Source of the DNA: Kryptolebias marmoratus
Lineage: Eukaryota; Chordata; Actinopteri; Cyprinodontiformes; Rivulidae
Direction: 5' to 3'
Length of the DNA: 64,000 bases
Assembly (NCBI RefSeq): GCF_001649575.2
Contig: NC_051446.1
Span: 24,602,118-24,666,117 of the forward strand
The position numbers were made by a program, and so were the translations under genes. Of this stretch, positions 22,628 to 35,600 are shown piece by piece. The notes beneath the pieces are model-generated. The model saw only the letters and a list, made by a program, of their open reading frames with translations. It was not told the origin of the DNA and searched no databases. Numbering within the stretch: position 1 is the first letter of the stretch; every line of letters begins with the position of its first letter.

Positions 22628-23544
22628 TAAAATCAGGTGCTGTTGGCTGAAATTACCTCAGAAATAAAAATTAAACAGCAGCGGGCCTCGTGTCGATCCT
22701 TGAGGGACGCCGTTATTAAACCAGACTCTGATCTGAGAGTCAGATTTCAAACTGAACATTTAAAAGCAGTCGTAGGAGAATCAACTCAAGGAGTGGGAAC
22801 AGGATTTCATAAAGGCTGCACCTTCCACTCTCCTCTCTTTGTTGACGGTTTTAAAGCACAAACAGCAGCATTGTTCCCTCGTTTTGTTCTGCAGACTCGT
22901 TCTTAGAAAGAGGAGCCATTGTTGCCCTCGTTTCTCCTGTTACTCATCAGGAGTCGAACAAGACTCGGCGCTCTGCTCTCAGCTGATAAATTAATGATCA
23001 CCTGAGACCGGATCTTCCGTCCCCTCCCCCCCTCGGCTCCCCGGCGTTCGTGTGATTTGATCTGAAACGAGCTGCAGGACTGAACGTTTTCAGCCGCTTT
23101 CATACGAACTCCCGGAGAAACGCCTCCGCCGTCTGGTTACCATGACCGCTAAAACAAATAACTTCCCCATGAAACAATTATTAACTCAGAAACCTGAGCT
23201 CGTGGATCATAAACAGGTTTATGGAGCTCTGTTTGGAAAATAAATCTATTAACTTTTAACAAAGAAAAACTCCACTTTGTTGCAGTTTCCTTTCACTCGT
23301 CCGTGTTGCTTTGAGCACCTTCTTCCAGCCGTTTGAGCTTCCTTTTTTTTGTTTTTTAACTAAATACGCTAAAAGAAACGTACTTGTTGTGGTTTTTATT
23401 GTGTTGTTGATGCAGCAGTTTTACGACGAAGGATTTCAGGGTCCAGTCTGAGGCGATAACGAGTGAATTATTAAAAACAAACGGCCTCTTGTTGTTCTTA
23501 CAGAAGCTGAACTTGAAGAAGGCCGAAAGCAAAAGGCAACAACG

Positions 23545-24305
23545 TTTGTCTGTCTGTTAGCAAAATATCTCATGAACCACTGGGGGGATTTTAATGAAAC
23601 TTTCAGGAAATAATCTACAGCTGGTTACCTTTTATAGTCAAGCCGATACAACAGGGGGGTTAAACCCAGAGACAAAAGGGGGCCTAAGTTAAAAATTTGG
23701 TCCTAGCCAAGGGCCAATCACGATCAATATTTATTAAAAATGACATAAATTAATTGGTTTTAGATGTATTATGTCAAATCATTCATATAGAAATATCAAT
23801 GACCTTTTCCCAGTTACAGATTATACAGAATTTAGAGCAAACAGACTTTAATGAACACAGACAAACAGATCAAACTTCAAAAAGCTCATCGTTAGCTGTC
23901 ATTTCTTACGCCTCACTCAGCTTTTTAACATTAAAACAGACAAAAACCTGATCATACAGAAATTAAAACTATATATTGTTGGCTTCTAAGTCACTGTCAA
24001 GAGAAAACTTCAGTTTTTTTAAGCAAAATAAGAATCAGAGACTCGATCTGAACCAGACTAGAGGGCCGGATGAAATGTTACAGAGGGCCGGATCTGGCCC
24101 GCTGGCCTTGAGTTTGACACGTGTGCGATAAAAGATGGCCACCCTAGCTAGTTGACGTTAAGCTGCACAAAAACGGCAACACTTTAGTTAATTTTGCAGA
24201 TACTGAAGTGAAATTAGGTGTGGTGGTAGCTGAGAGCCGTTAATTCTCCATCGCTCCTCAACGTTTAGTTTTAAACGCCGGCGGGCGACATGCATTCCTT
24301 CCTTT
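23545..24305 (+). repeat. Dispersed repeat family A copy interrupted by a hAT element
   Basis: Left part 23545-23653 starts TGTCTGTTAGCAAAATATCT; right part 24127-24305 resumes AAAGATGGCCACC and ends GCGGGCGACATGCATTCCTT. The internal 23654-24126 is foreign (see the hAT entry). Confidence 0.7.
23654..24126. mobile_element. hAT-like non-autonomous element nested in family A
   Basis: It begins ACAGGGGGGTTAAACC and ends GGGCCGGATCTGGCCCGCTG then GAGTTTGACACGTGTG, the terminal layout of hAT MITEs in fishes. Flanks GCCGATACA and GCGATAAAA resemble a decayed 8-bp duplication. No transposase frame is left. Confidence 0.6.
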
Positions 24306-25079
24306 TAATTCCTGTGAGTCTGTAACGAATCACGTGGCTACAGAGAGGAATCTGTCGTTTCCTGGTTCCCGGGGGAAACAATCAGCACTTCCTGCTGAAC
24401 GTGACGTCACGTCGAGATAAATGGAAATAAACTTTTTATTGTCTTCAAACTGAGGTTGCAGGTAAGATATTAATGATTAACTTTCCCACAGTTGTCCAAG
24501 TTACAGCTTTAGTGATCAGTTGATAAAAAATAAACAGTTTGAAGACTTCAGGGTTTATATTTTATTTTATGGAGCTAATTTTGACCTTTTTGATTTGTGA
24601 TTTAACCCATTTTATCATCGGTTTCCAGCATTAACCACGACTGATTTTAAGGTTTCCTGCTTTTATTAATAATGTCTGACAAACGTTCCTAAAACCAGCG
24701 AAACGTTGAACGATTCTCTTCAATGATCCTGTTAACGACCGAGTAGAAAGCACAGAAAGGAGGGATGCTTTTAGGAGAAAAGGTGCAAAAATCCACCGTG
24801 TGGCGTTCAAACGTCCTTCGGACTTTATGTTTTTATAGTTTCCACTTTTCTGCTGATCTGATCCTTTTTGTTCCAAAGAAGTGAAACTCCTGCTGCTCCG
24901 TTTGTGAACTTTGGGCTGATTTTAACTTTTAAAGTTAATAAAACGATTTAAACTGCAGCTCCTCTGTAAAGACAGAACCTGCCTCTCCTTACATGCGTCT
25001 AAAGGACAAGATGACGTTTTATTTTATATTTTGACTCAATTATTCACGAAGAAAAGGACGATTTTCTTTCACACCTGTT

Positions 25080-25235
25080 TGTTTACCTGTCTGTTAGCAA
25101 AATATCTCGTGAACCAATCAGCAGATTTGAATGAAACTCTCAGAAAGTGATCATTGAATGAATGATCTCAATTAAAAATGGCCGCCGCAGCTGTAACTCA
25201 GTTTTATACAACTTGGAGTGTGATAGCTCACGAGA
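25080..25235 (+). repeat. Dispersed repeat family A, short copy
   Basis: CTGTCTGTTAGCAAAATATC, AATGAAACTCTCAGAAAGTG and AATGGCCGCCGCAGC are in family order, with a deletion in the middle. Confidence 0.7.
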
Positions 25236-25560
25236 CGTAAAGTTATTTTCTGATTTTTATTGTTTAATATTCATTTTTAACCACGATTTCTGTTATTTTA
25301 ACCTTATATTAGTCTTAAAATTGTCTTTATTGGTTTTTAAACTGTGATATTTGTTAATATTTATCCGTTTTAGTCTCTTATTAACTCTTTGTTGGTAGAT
25401 GTTTGCCTGTAAGTTTGTTTTATATGACATAAAAATGACAATAACTCTGATTAATTGATTGATGTTTTCAGGGTTTGATCAAAGTGATCAGCATTCCTTC
25501 GGCTGTTTTAGCCACTCAGGCATCAAAACGTTCAGCTCTTTCAGGACATTTTGGCTGTGA

Positions 25561-25956
25561 CTACTTGTTTTTTATACTTTTTGATCCATGTCTCACAGAA
25601 ATGAACTGAAATCTTTTCAGATCCTTGGAAAAACTTTGTGCTGTTTGAAATCTGCTTTAGCATCTTTAGCTTTTAGCTTGCTAGTTTTAGCCGCAGCTTT
25701 CAGCTACTTTCTTGCTACCTTTAGCTGGTAATTTTAGCCTCTGTTTTTGTTTTATTTTTACAGATTCAGTTTCATCTGCAACAGATTTCCTCATAATCCT
25801 TTGGCTGTCGGCGTTTTCACAGAAAAAACTACTTTTTCACGTTAATTTAATATTTATTCATCCTTTATTTTATATTCTGTTCAGCACTTTGGTCAGCTGA
25901 GGATATTTTCTGTTTAAAATTACATTTTGGAAAAGAAATAAATTCCCTTTGTCCAG
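25561..25956 (-). repeat. Family C repeat, right arm of the inverted pair
   Basis: Reverse complement of 22213-22627: TTTTTGATCCATGTCTCACA at its left end and AATAAATTCCCTTTGTCCAG at its right end, with TTTTAGCT-rich sequence between. The arms are about 2.9 kb apart. Confidence 0.85.
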
Positions 25957-26414
25957 TTGCTGACACAGGTAAATGTGAAAGCAAATAATTTACAGTTTAG
26001 TTTTAGTTTGAATTAAAAACAGATTTAATAACAGGAAGCATAAATGACAGTTTTATTAGCAAAACATAAAGTAGCTGAAAGCTTTGCGAGCAGCAGGCGA
26101 AGCTCGGCTCGGACTCTGAATGCAGGTTTTTCTTTTGTCCTGAACACAAAACAGAAACTGATCTGACAATGAGTCTGTTTGGATCGTAAACGGAGCTTTA
26201 TGGGTTTCAGAAACGCAACAAAGTGTTTTTTATCAGGCTTAGAGGAAGCGGAGAGGCACGCAGGTCTGCCTTTGGTGTGGTCAGTTTTATCATGAAGCAC
26301 CTATGCAAATAAAGAGTGTGTGTCCTACAGAAAGTCTCATCAGATCCGAGTCACGTGACCTCAGCACCTGGACCATGAAGTACAACGAGTTCTGACTCAG
26401 CAGGACACCAAATC

Positions 26415-27065
26415 AGTGCCTCTGTCTGCCTGTTAGCAAAATATCTCATGAACCGCAGGACGGATCTTAATGAAATTTTCAGGAAATAATCACTAGATGT
26501 TTATCTACAACTGATAAATGTTTGACGTCAACCTGATTCAAGATGGCCGCCGCAGCCAACTGAACTTCGAGAACACAAAAATGGTTGTATTTTAGTCGGT
26601 TTTACAAATATTGACCTAAAATTTGGTGTGGTAGTAGCTGAGACTCACTTACAACAAACGCTCTGAGCTGCACTCTTTGCACAAGATCATTGCTTAAAAC
26701 TTTAGCATCAAGTCTCGGAATCCAAACAGCTTGTCTGTTAGCAAAATATCTAACGAACCGCTGGACAGATCTTAATGAAACTGTCAGGGAATAATCGCTG
26801 GATGTACGTCGACAACTGATTAACTTGTTGAGTCAGTCCAATTCAAAATGGCTGCCACAGCTTATCAAGAGTAGCCAACACAGAAAGGGTCATAACTCGG
26901 TCAGTTTTAGAGAAAGTGAGGAAAGATTTGGCGTTTTAGTAGCTGAGAGTCATCTCCAACATGGACCATGAACGCGACGTCTCATAACGCTGCGAGAGAT
27001 TACTCAAAGTTACTTTCAAGTTTTAAACTCTGTCAGGAGAGGTGGCGGGAGATATGCATTCCTTC
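26415..27065 (+). repeat. Two head-to-tail copies of dispersed repeat family A
   Basis: Copy one spans about 26415-26700 and copy two about 26730-27065. Each runs CTGTTAGCAAAATATCT, GAACCGC, GATCTTAATGAAA, ATAATCRCTGGATGTWYRTC, ACAACTGATAA, CCGCMACAGC, AACACARAAA, TTTGG...GTAGTAGCTGAGA; the second ends in GCGGGAGATATGCATTCCTT. These are the most complete units in the window. No coding frame or polymerase III boxes are evident. Confidence 0.75.
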
Positions 27066-29450
27066 AAGGCTTAAAGACGCTCAGGTAACAGATCGATTTA
27101 AGCAGCTGCAGCAGCATTTTTACATTTTGACCTTCTGTGTCAGCTCTTTTCCTCCAAAACTAAATCTGTTAGGAAGAAAGATTGCAGTTTTTGTTGCTTT
27201 TGCATTAAAACAGCTGAGCTGCACTTTTATGTTACAGATGATAGCGATGAAAAAGACATATTTTCTTTTTGTTTGACTAGGACGTGACCTTTGAGACAAA
27301 ATGTCCTGTTGACACAAAGGAGGCCGCGCCGCTGCGCTTTTTAATAAGTTACCACGTTTTCTGTTCTGTGTGGGTGAGCCGGGCAGGAAGGTTTCGGAGA
27401 AGAAATGACTAAACTGCAAACTTCTTCTCAGGAGCTCAAAGTCTGACGGCGACGCCGGGGCCTGAGCGGGCCTGAGCGGGCCTGAGTGGGCCTCGCTGTG
27501 GAGCAGGAGGTTCTGGAGGCTCTCAGGTTTCATCTCCCAGGGCAGCTGACCCAAAACAGAAACGCTGAGGGACCTGATGAAGGAGCGTTTCCTTTGTCTG
27601 ATCTTTATAATCACTCTCACCTACGTCATCCGAAGTATCGGTAATTCTGGGTATTGTTCGGTTTTTAATGGGCATTTCTGGGAAATCAAAGGAAGCTGCT
27701 TTGCTTTGTTAATAGCAGCAAAGTCCATCAGATTATCACTTTTATGATAAATCATGTGTGGACTGAATGAGGACGGGCGTTACTTTCACTTACAATAAAA
27801 CAACAGGTGAAAATCAGCATCTGCAGCTTTAAAATCATTCATTTAGTTGATATTTCTTGCACTCAGAAGTTTATTTTGCATTTAAAATATTGTCCCATTG
27901 CTGCTTAGAAGAGTCTTCAACTGCTCTAAAACTGGGGTTCCCAAAAGCAGGTGTTAGGACCCCTCTGTGGGTCACAAAACACCACATCTGAGGTCCTGAG
28001 ATAATCCCAGAAATCAAACCAAATAATTCCCACTAGCATAGCAAATAAAACAGCAGTATAATATGAGTTTAAGATGTTTGTTTTGTCCTTGTCCTCCAAT
28101 TAATTCACTTTTCAGCAACATTTGTGTTCATTTATGGGTTAGAAGCTAAAAGGTTTGCTGTAAAATATGAAAAAATGTTTTAAAAATTTGATTATTTTTA
28201 TGTTTTTGCTCATTTTCACCGCTAAAGGTTGTTGACTGAAACCACCTCCAGTAAGTTTGAAAAGTTTCATTTACAAAAAGAGGACATCTGTTCATTAAAG
28301 ACGTGTTTTTTTATGTTTTCTCACCTCGGGTGTGATGATCTGTCTGATAAAGGTTCTTTCAGATGTGAAAGTGTCCCACCATGCTCCTTCTCCTCCTCTG
28401 GCGCTCCTTTGACTCCTGCCCTCAGGTGCACAGGTGCAGCATCTCTCTCCCGCTGCCTCTCCCTCCTGCCTTGTTCCTCTGTCCTCCACCTCTGCACACA
28501 CCCTTCTCAAACACACACCTGAAGGCCCGCCCAGCTGCAGTGTTGCAACCCCCAAGCCCTCGCTTCAGAGCAGATAACTCGCATCAAGCTGCAAACAAAA
28601 CCTTTATTTGTCTCACTTCAAACGTGTGAACATGGTTTTACTTCCTTGCAGAAGGAGGCCACCTTTTTGTCCGATTTGTCCGGTTTCAGGGTGACTGTGA
28701 GGTGGAACAGGAGGCTGAGAGGGGCGTGGAGCTGCTTTGCATTTAATTTGTGTAAAATCACAGACAGTGAATGGATGCTTTGTCAAACATTCAAATCATT
28801 TTTATTTAGGCCACCTTGTCTGAGACTCAGTTGCTGCTGCAGGGATTTAAAAGATTTCTGTCTTATATTTAATTCACAACATCCCAAAAAAAGAGTTGTG
28901 TTAAAACTGTTTAATTAAAAAAATGGAAACAATATCTTTGATTTCTATTTTTACTTTGACTTTCATATCATTGCAGAAAGCACAAACTTCAGATATTTCA
29001 TATTTTAGCTTGTAACACAACTAAAGGGCCCTTAATTTAGCACACAATTATGTTGTTTCACTTTAAGATTCAACGTTTTTTAAATGTTTATTTATTGGCA
29101 ATGAGTAAATAAATAAAAAGAAAAATGAGAAAGTCAGTTTCAATCCACAAATAAAAAAAAGGATTCAGAGCATGAAACAAATAACTAAGAGTACTGGAAG
29201 GTTTCTGACAAATTACTAACAGATATTACTGTCTACACTTATGAGTTGATAAAACATTATTGCTCAAAAGCTAAAATTTCTTATTCTTATACAACACATA
29301 TTAAATATACCCATTATAATTATAATATTTTATGATAAATTGATGAAATTGAAGCAGAAAAACATAAACAGAAGAAGGCTAAACTGCGAAATGTCGCCCT
29401 CGAGTGGTAGACTTTGGTTACTGCACTAAAGCGCCGCAGAAATTGAGCAA
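27066..29450. other. Gene-free spacer upstream of cdk5rap3
   Basis: No exon is recognised. A hAT-like fragment (GGGGTTCCCAAAAGCAGG ... GGGTCACAAAA) lies near 27930-28020, and a short direct triplication GGCCTGAGCG occurs near 27460-27490. The open frames here show no family resemblance. Confidence 0.5.
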
Positions 29451-29661
29451 TCAGCTGCGACTTTCAGTAAACTCAAACGTGATTGGTTAGTTGTTCAGGC
29501 TATGCTAACATCGCCCCAATTCATTGGTTAAACTTCTCCTAACGTGTCACAAACAACGAAATCCCGATGGTGACAGTAAAAAAATCTTAAAATATATATT
29601 TTAAATCAATGAAGCGGTGAAATATTGGAGGCTTTTTCGGGTTTGAAAGGGCGGAGGAATA
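29451..29661 (+). promoter_or_regulatory. cdk5rap3: cdk5rap3 promoter with CCAAT boxes
   Basis: Two inverted CCAAT boxes, GATTGGTTAG near 29482 and CATTGGTTAA near 29522, lie 140-180 bases upstream of the ATG. There is no TATA box at a sensible distance. NF-Y binding is inferred from the motif. Confidence 0.55.
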
Positions 29662-32600
29662 ATGGAGGTGAGCCAAAAACACTTTCGCTGCCTAAGCTAA
29701 GCTAACAAGCTAACATCTGCTAGCTGACATTAACTGACTCAAAGTACGATTTAGCTGAAAAAACAAATATTTTTAAAGCTCATGGTAAAATCTGTGTCGC
29801 CAGTTTGGGTTTTCATGTTTGTTTGTTTTCTATGAAGCTGATGAAGTTGTTTCCCTTTTGCTTTATGGTACTAAAACAGAGAAACGAGGGGAAAAATATT
29901 GATGTTTTTTTGTTTTTTCAACAGAATATCCAAAATCTTCCCATCGACATACAGACCAGCAAGCTTTTAGGTGAGGAAAAGTACAAATATTACTGTACAA
30001 AAATCTTTTTTAACTTCTTTAAGGAGCCTGACTTTCTTGTAATCTCCTATTGGTGTTGAGGATTATTTATCCAATCTTTCTGAAGACCTTTCAGTCTTTC
30101 TTAGGACTTTGGTTTCTTTTTTAGCTTTTTTTAGTCCAGTTTTTGTTGCAGATCATTTTCAGAGGAATTAGTTTGTTTTCAGGGTTTCTTAGTTAGTCTG
30201 GAAAAGTCTGAACTTTGCTTTTAGTCTTTAAAAAGTATCTGGTTTTCTAAAAGGAAAATGTTTGATCATTACTCCAGTCATAGTTGTCGTTTACAAAGTA
30301 ACATGTGAAACTCATAAAGCTTAAATAAGTGCTGTATAAATACAAACTGGTTGCCATATGTTGAAACCAGTGAGCTCCAGGACCAGGACTGGACATCAAT
30401 ACCCTAAAGAATATCCTGCATTTTTAATTTTCCCTGAATCAGAAAATTTGGCAAAGTGAAACTCGTGTTGTACTGAAAAGAAAAAAACACTTAAACCATC
30501 TAATTAAGTCCATAAAGTTATTATTTTAAAAAAGGCAGCAGTTGTCATTTCCTGCCAGCCATCTTTTGTGTGCAGTCTGCTGTACATTTACAATAAATGT
30601 TTTGTACTTGGGTGTTAAAAGTGACCAAAAATTAATAGAAAAACCTGGAAATTTGAGTCTAGAGAAGTCTAAAAAATGAAAACAGGAAAGGTGTATGAAC
30701 CTTGTGTTTATTAAACCAGTTAGGACTAATAAAGAAGCGTTCAGTATTCAAAAATGTTTGTAAGTTTAAGAGGTGAGCCACTGATGTGTCAACACGTTAG
30801 CAGCTCTGTTTGTTGCAAAGACAAAATTGTATTTAAATTTTTAAATGCATCTCTAAAAATATCTAAAAAGATGAAGTTCCGTGCACGGCACAGCTATTAT
30901 AATTCATGATTTTAAATGTTTGAGCAAACAAAATGTAAGATCTCTTTAAACACTAATGAGACGTTTCTGCGTTTAAGTTGAGCTAAATTGTTCTGTTTGT
31001 TTGCAGACTGGCTGCTGGATCGACGTCACTGTAACATCAAATGGCAAAGCACCATAAAAACCATCAGAGAGAAGATCAACGCAGCCATTCAGGACATGCC
31101 GGAGAACGAGGAGATCAAGCAGCTTCTCTCCGGTTCCTGTAGGTTCCTCCTGAAAAACTCGGGACCTGGACTGTTCTCTCGCTCCTGTTACTGTGACAGT
31201 TATCTCATACGGTCAGAAATATGTAAAAAGGTTTGCTCTGTTCGAATTTCACGTCAGCATGTTGGAACAAACACATTTTTACCTCTTGGGAAGTGACAAA
31301 CTGTGGTGGTTTTAAAGTAGAATTTCTTATCATTGCTTGATAATTTAACTTCTAAAAAGTTCAGAACCTCTGATAAAAAGCCAAAATGTTCAGTCAGAGG
31401 GGGGTCAACAGATGCTCAGTTTTTAACTTGAACTGATTTAAAAATTCTATTCTTTGTATAACTTTAAAATAAATCATTATTTTTAATTGTTTGTTAGACA
31501 GAAGGTAGATTTTTAGGAAGTCCTCTGTGCATCTCTTTGTAATGATTGCTTGTAAATTATCCTCACAGACATTCATTACTTTCACTGCTTGAGGATCGTG
31601 GAGATCCTGAAAGGAACCGAGGCTTCATCGAAGAACATCTTTGGCAGATATTCATCTCAGAGAATGAAGGTAAACGGATTCAAACAGTCATTTTCACATC
31701 GTGTCAATCTGTCAGAATTTACAGCTTCAGTCTGTTTTTGTTCTCAGGACTGGCAGGAGATTGTGTCACTTTATGAAGCAGATAATGTGTATTTGGGTGA
31801 GTTTTTTTACAAATTTATTTATTGATTGTTCCTGTCAGAGTGTGGATGGTTTTAATATCTGGTCACAGAGTTTGAAGCTGGGAGTTCTTTAGCAGCAGTG
31901 GATGCGATGAGCCGTATCCTTCTTAAATAATAAAACCAGTCTTCGTTTGCCCCAGCCGAGGTGGCCAGCTTGCTGATTCGAAACGTGAGCTACGAAGGTC
32001 CGGCTCTGAGGAAGCAGCTAGCCAAAGCTCAGCAGCTACAGCAGGAGCTCAGCAGGCGGGAGGTGGAGTGTCAGAGTTCAGCAGCAGAGCTGAGGGAGCG
32101 CTACTACGCCGCCTGCAAACAGTACGGGATCACTGTGAGTCCGAGACGCACACCGGGCGCTGCGGGGTCGAGAGCCGTGCGTTCCAATAACAGTGTCTTC
32201 TTCTGTCAGGGCGAAAATGTTCCACGAGAACTCCAAGCTCTGGTGAAAGAGTTACCGGATGTCCTGGAGAAGGTCGGGAGGGACGCGGCACAGTTGGAGG
32301 AGCTGATTCAGCTTTACGCCGCTTTCACAAACTTTGTCTGCGACTGGTGAGTCCACCGTCCGGATAAAATGTCCTCTTGTTGCTCTGTGTGTGTGTGTGT
32401 GTGTGTGTGTGTCTGTGTGTGCGCGCGCATCCACAAAACGTAAACAGACTTAATTCATACAGTACTTTGTCTGTCTGTTAGCAAAAAAAACTAATTTTTA
32501 AGGGAAACTCTTAATGATTTTAATAAAACTCTTCCAAAGTAATGATTGGATGAAAATCTACAACTGATCAACTTTTAGAGTCAACCTGATTCAAGATGGC

Positions 32601-35600
32601 TGCCACAGCTAATCAGCATTACCAAACACAAAAATGGCTCAAGCTCATGATGGTATTTTCAGGCTTTGACCAAAATGACCAAAACTCATTTCTTAACATT
32701 CGATGATTTTAATGTAAAACTACGGCATGAAAGGCAGCGGGCGATATGCATTCCTTTAGGTAATGCATATTTTTCTAGTTTCTTTAGCATCCAGAATGCT
32801 TTACACAATAAACAAGTTTAATTTTGTGCTTTAAATTCTCTAAAATCACCACATTTCGCTGTTTAAACACATTTCAAGAAGCACATTGGAGGTTTTGGGA
32901 CATTTTACAGACAGACTGAACCAATGATGACTTACTTTCCACTGTTTTAAATAAAACACTTTTTGATTTAGTCTGCTTTTATTAAATGTCATAAATGTAA
33001 AACCAACTGGATCAAGCTTTATCTTATTCCTGTGTCTGTTACTTTAATCCAGCAGAAGAGTTTTAGCTGTTTTCTTCTCTTCCAGGTTTATTCTTAAACT
33101 TAGTTTGCTCCATTTCTTTACTGATAGTCTGATATTTATTTTGTTTTGTTTTTTTACATAAAGTGTTCAGATAGCTCCAGAGCATCCTGTAGCCCCTCAA
33201 ATATTCCCCCCATGGCTGCAGCAAAATCTTTTTTCGTTTTGGTCCGATGGGCTCACATGTTGTCTTCTGTAGGTCTGAACCAATCCTGCCCATGCTGACT
33301 TTTGCCCAGAAGAAGGGGAACAAAACGTTTTATGAGTGGAGAACGGGGAACGTTCCGATGGTTGTTGAGCGTCCGGCCGTGGAGGATGGACCTCCTGATG
33401 CTGTGACCGAAGACACGGTTGGTTTAATCAGTAACATTTAATGAACCAGAGAAGAATTAGCCTCCTTCATCATGATTTTTCATGCAAGTTTCATCTAAAT
33501 GTGGCGTTAATTCAAATAGTTTTGACATTCTACGGCAGTGGTGACTAACCCTGGTCCTGGATCATCACCATCCTGCAGGTTTTAGATGTTTCTCTGCTCT
33601 GACTCACCTGATTTAATGACTCGGGGATTAACGGGCTTCCGCTGAGGAGCAGAGAAACATCTAAAACCTGCAGGATGGTGGCCCTCCAGGACCAGCTCCT
33701 TTTTTAAAAATGGAATAAAATTTGTTTCAGATCGACTGGGGGGACTTCGGGAAGGGAGCAGACGATCTGGGGGTGAACGCCGGCGTCGCGGTTGAGGATG
33801 GAATAGACTGGGGTATCAGTCTGGAGCCGACATCCGAGGTAAGAACCAACCTGCGTGTTGATTTAGCACACAATTAATCACCATAGATCACCATCTAAAC
33901 ATACAAACAAGCTACAGTTTTAATTTTAGAGTCAAACATGAAGCTCTTTATCTTCTCATCTGAAGATAACGTGAATTTCTTGCCTGTTGAGCCCTCTTCC
34001 TCCTCCTGGTTCTCCTCTGTGATAACTGGGTCACCTTCCGTTTGTTTGGTGAAGAAGTTAAAATGATCAAATCTGAAGATAAAGGGACAAAGACCAGATT
34101 GTCTTCTTGTCTCCCTCATCAGGACGCCGGGGCGGGCGGCATCGACTGGGGCGACAGCGAAGCGGCTCCCGTAGAAATCGAAGTTGTAGACGCAGGCACT
34201 GAATGTAAGAATATGGCTTTTTTTTAATTCCTCCTGATGATTTCAGACAAACGTACTCGGCACTAAAAGATGCGTTTGTTATGGTTCAGGTCCTGAGGGC
34301 GTGGCGAGGGGGGAGGACGCTCTGAGTTTACTGGAAAACCCTCAGTCACGCAGCCAGTTCATCGATGAGCTCATGGAGGTAAAAACGACACTCTGGCTGT
34401 CTGATTGATGACGGTGAGAGTCAATGGTTGTAATGATAAACCAAACAGGTTTTACTCCTGAAAACAAGCAGCAAAGATCATTATTTCAGGTATTACATGT
34501 AGCTAAACTATACAGTCTTTTGTTATTTAATCAGTATTTATAAAATATTAAACAAAATCAGAGATTAAAAGTTTTAAACTAAGATGTTGTCCGATCTGTT
34601 AGAGCTCAGAGTTTGTGTTGGGGATGACTCTCAGCTACTGTGGCACCAGATTTCAGTTTAATATCTGTCAAATCGACTCAACTGCAGCCATTTCTGTGTT
34701 GATTAGCTGTGGCAGCCATCTTGAATGAGGTTGACTCCAAACGTTCATTTAATCATTACGTTCTGGGAGTTTAATTAAAATTTGCCTGGTGGTTCATGAG
34801 ACATTTTGCTAACAGACAATTTATCTCCCACCTTTTAGTAGCAGGTGATGACTATTCGAGGGCTAAAAAAAAAGGCATATTTTAAAATCTTAAATGTTTA
34901 ATGATGGAAAATTATTCCACTTCTTACCCAGTGGGCTTTAAATTTAGAGGCGTGGAGATTTAGAGTTCAGAGATGAAATACTTTAGGTTTATAAAGGATG
35001 ATGAGATCGTTTTTTTGTGCCTAAACTGTTTGAAATAAAAGCTGTTGTTGTTACCTAGCTTTGATTTGCCTCAGAAACAAAGATCTGATGAAAAGAAGCT
35101 GAACTAAATCATTTCTACCCATAATAAGGGGCTGATAATTAGGTGAATTTAATATAATTGTGATATTTAGTGTTACTATTCATAATAAAATGAACATAAA
35201 CAAAGAAACAGGAACTGTGTTCTTCCTTGATCCAGATCCAGATGAGCTGAAGTTATTCCTTCTAATTTGGATCAAACTCCACTTCTGGGAAGATTTTATA
35301 CAAATTAATTCCCTCAAATGAACAATTTAAGCTCTTTGATGGAGTTAATAAAGTTCTGTGTTTAAGCAGCCTGTTTCTGTAGCTACAGGTCTTAAAATTA
35401 AGAAAATTAATCCAAACTTTGTGGACAAAGACTAAAAAGCAGAATAACTCAAGCTGTGTCAGAAAATAAACTGTCCCAAAGCCAAGCAGCATCAATGTCA
35501 GGATGTTTGTTTGCTTTTTAATAAAAGTGACTTCCATTGTAGAGGAATCAGGAAGTTACACTTTTATAAAAGAGAATAAACAAGCCGGCGTGAAGAAATA

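Noticed and set aside
22376..22630. An 84-aa basic frame (MRKSVAGETETVKIKQKQ...).
   Set aside because: It lies wholly within the family C repeat arm and is broken in the inverted partner copy.
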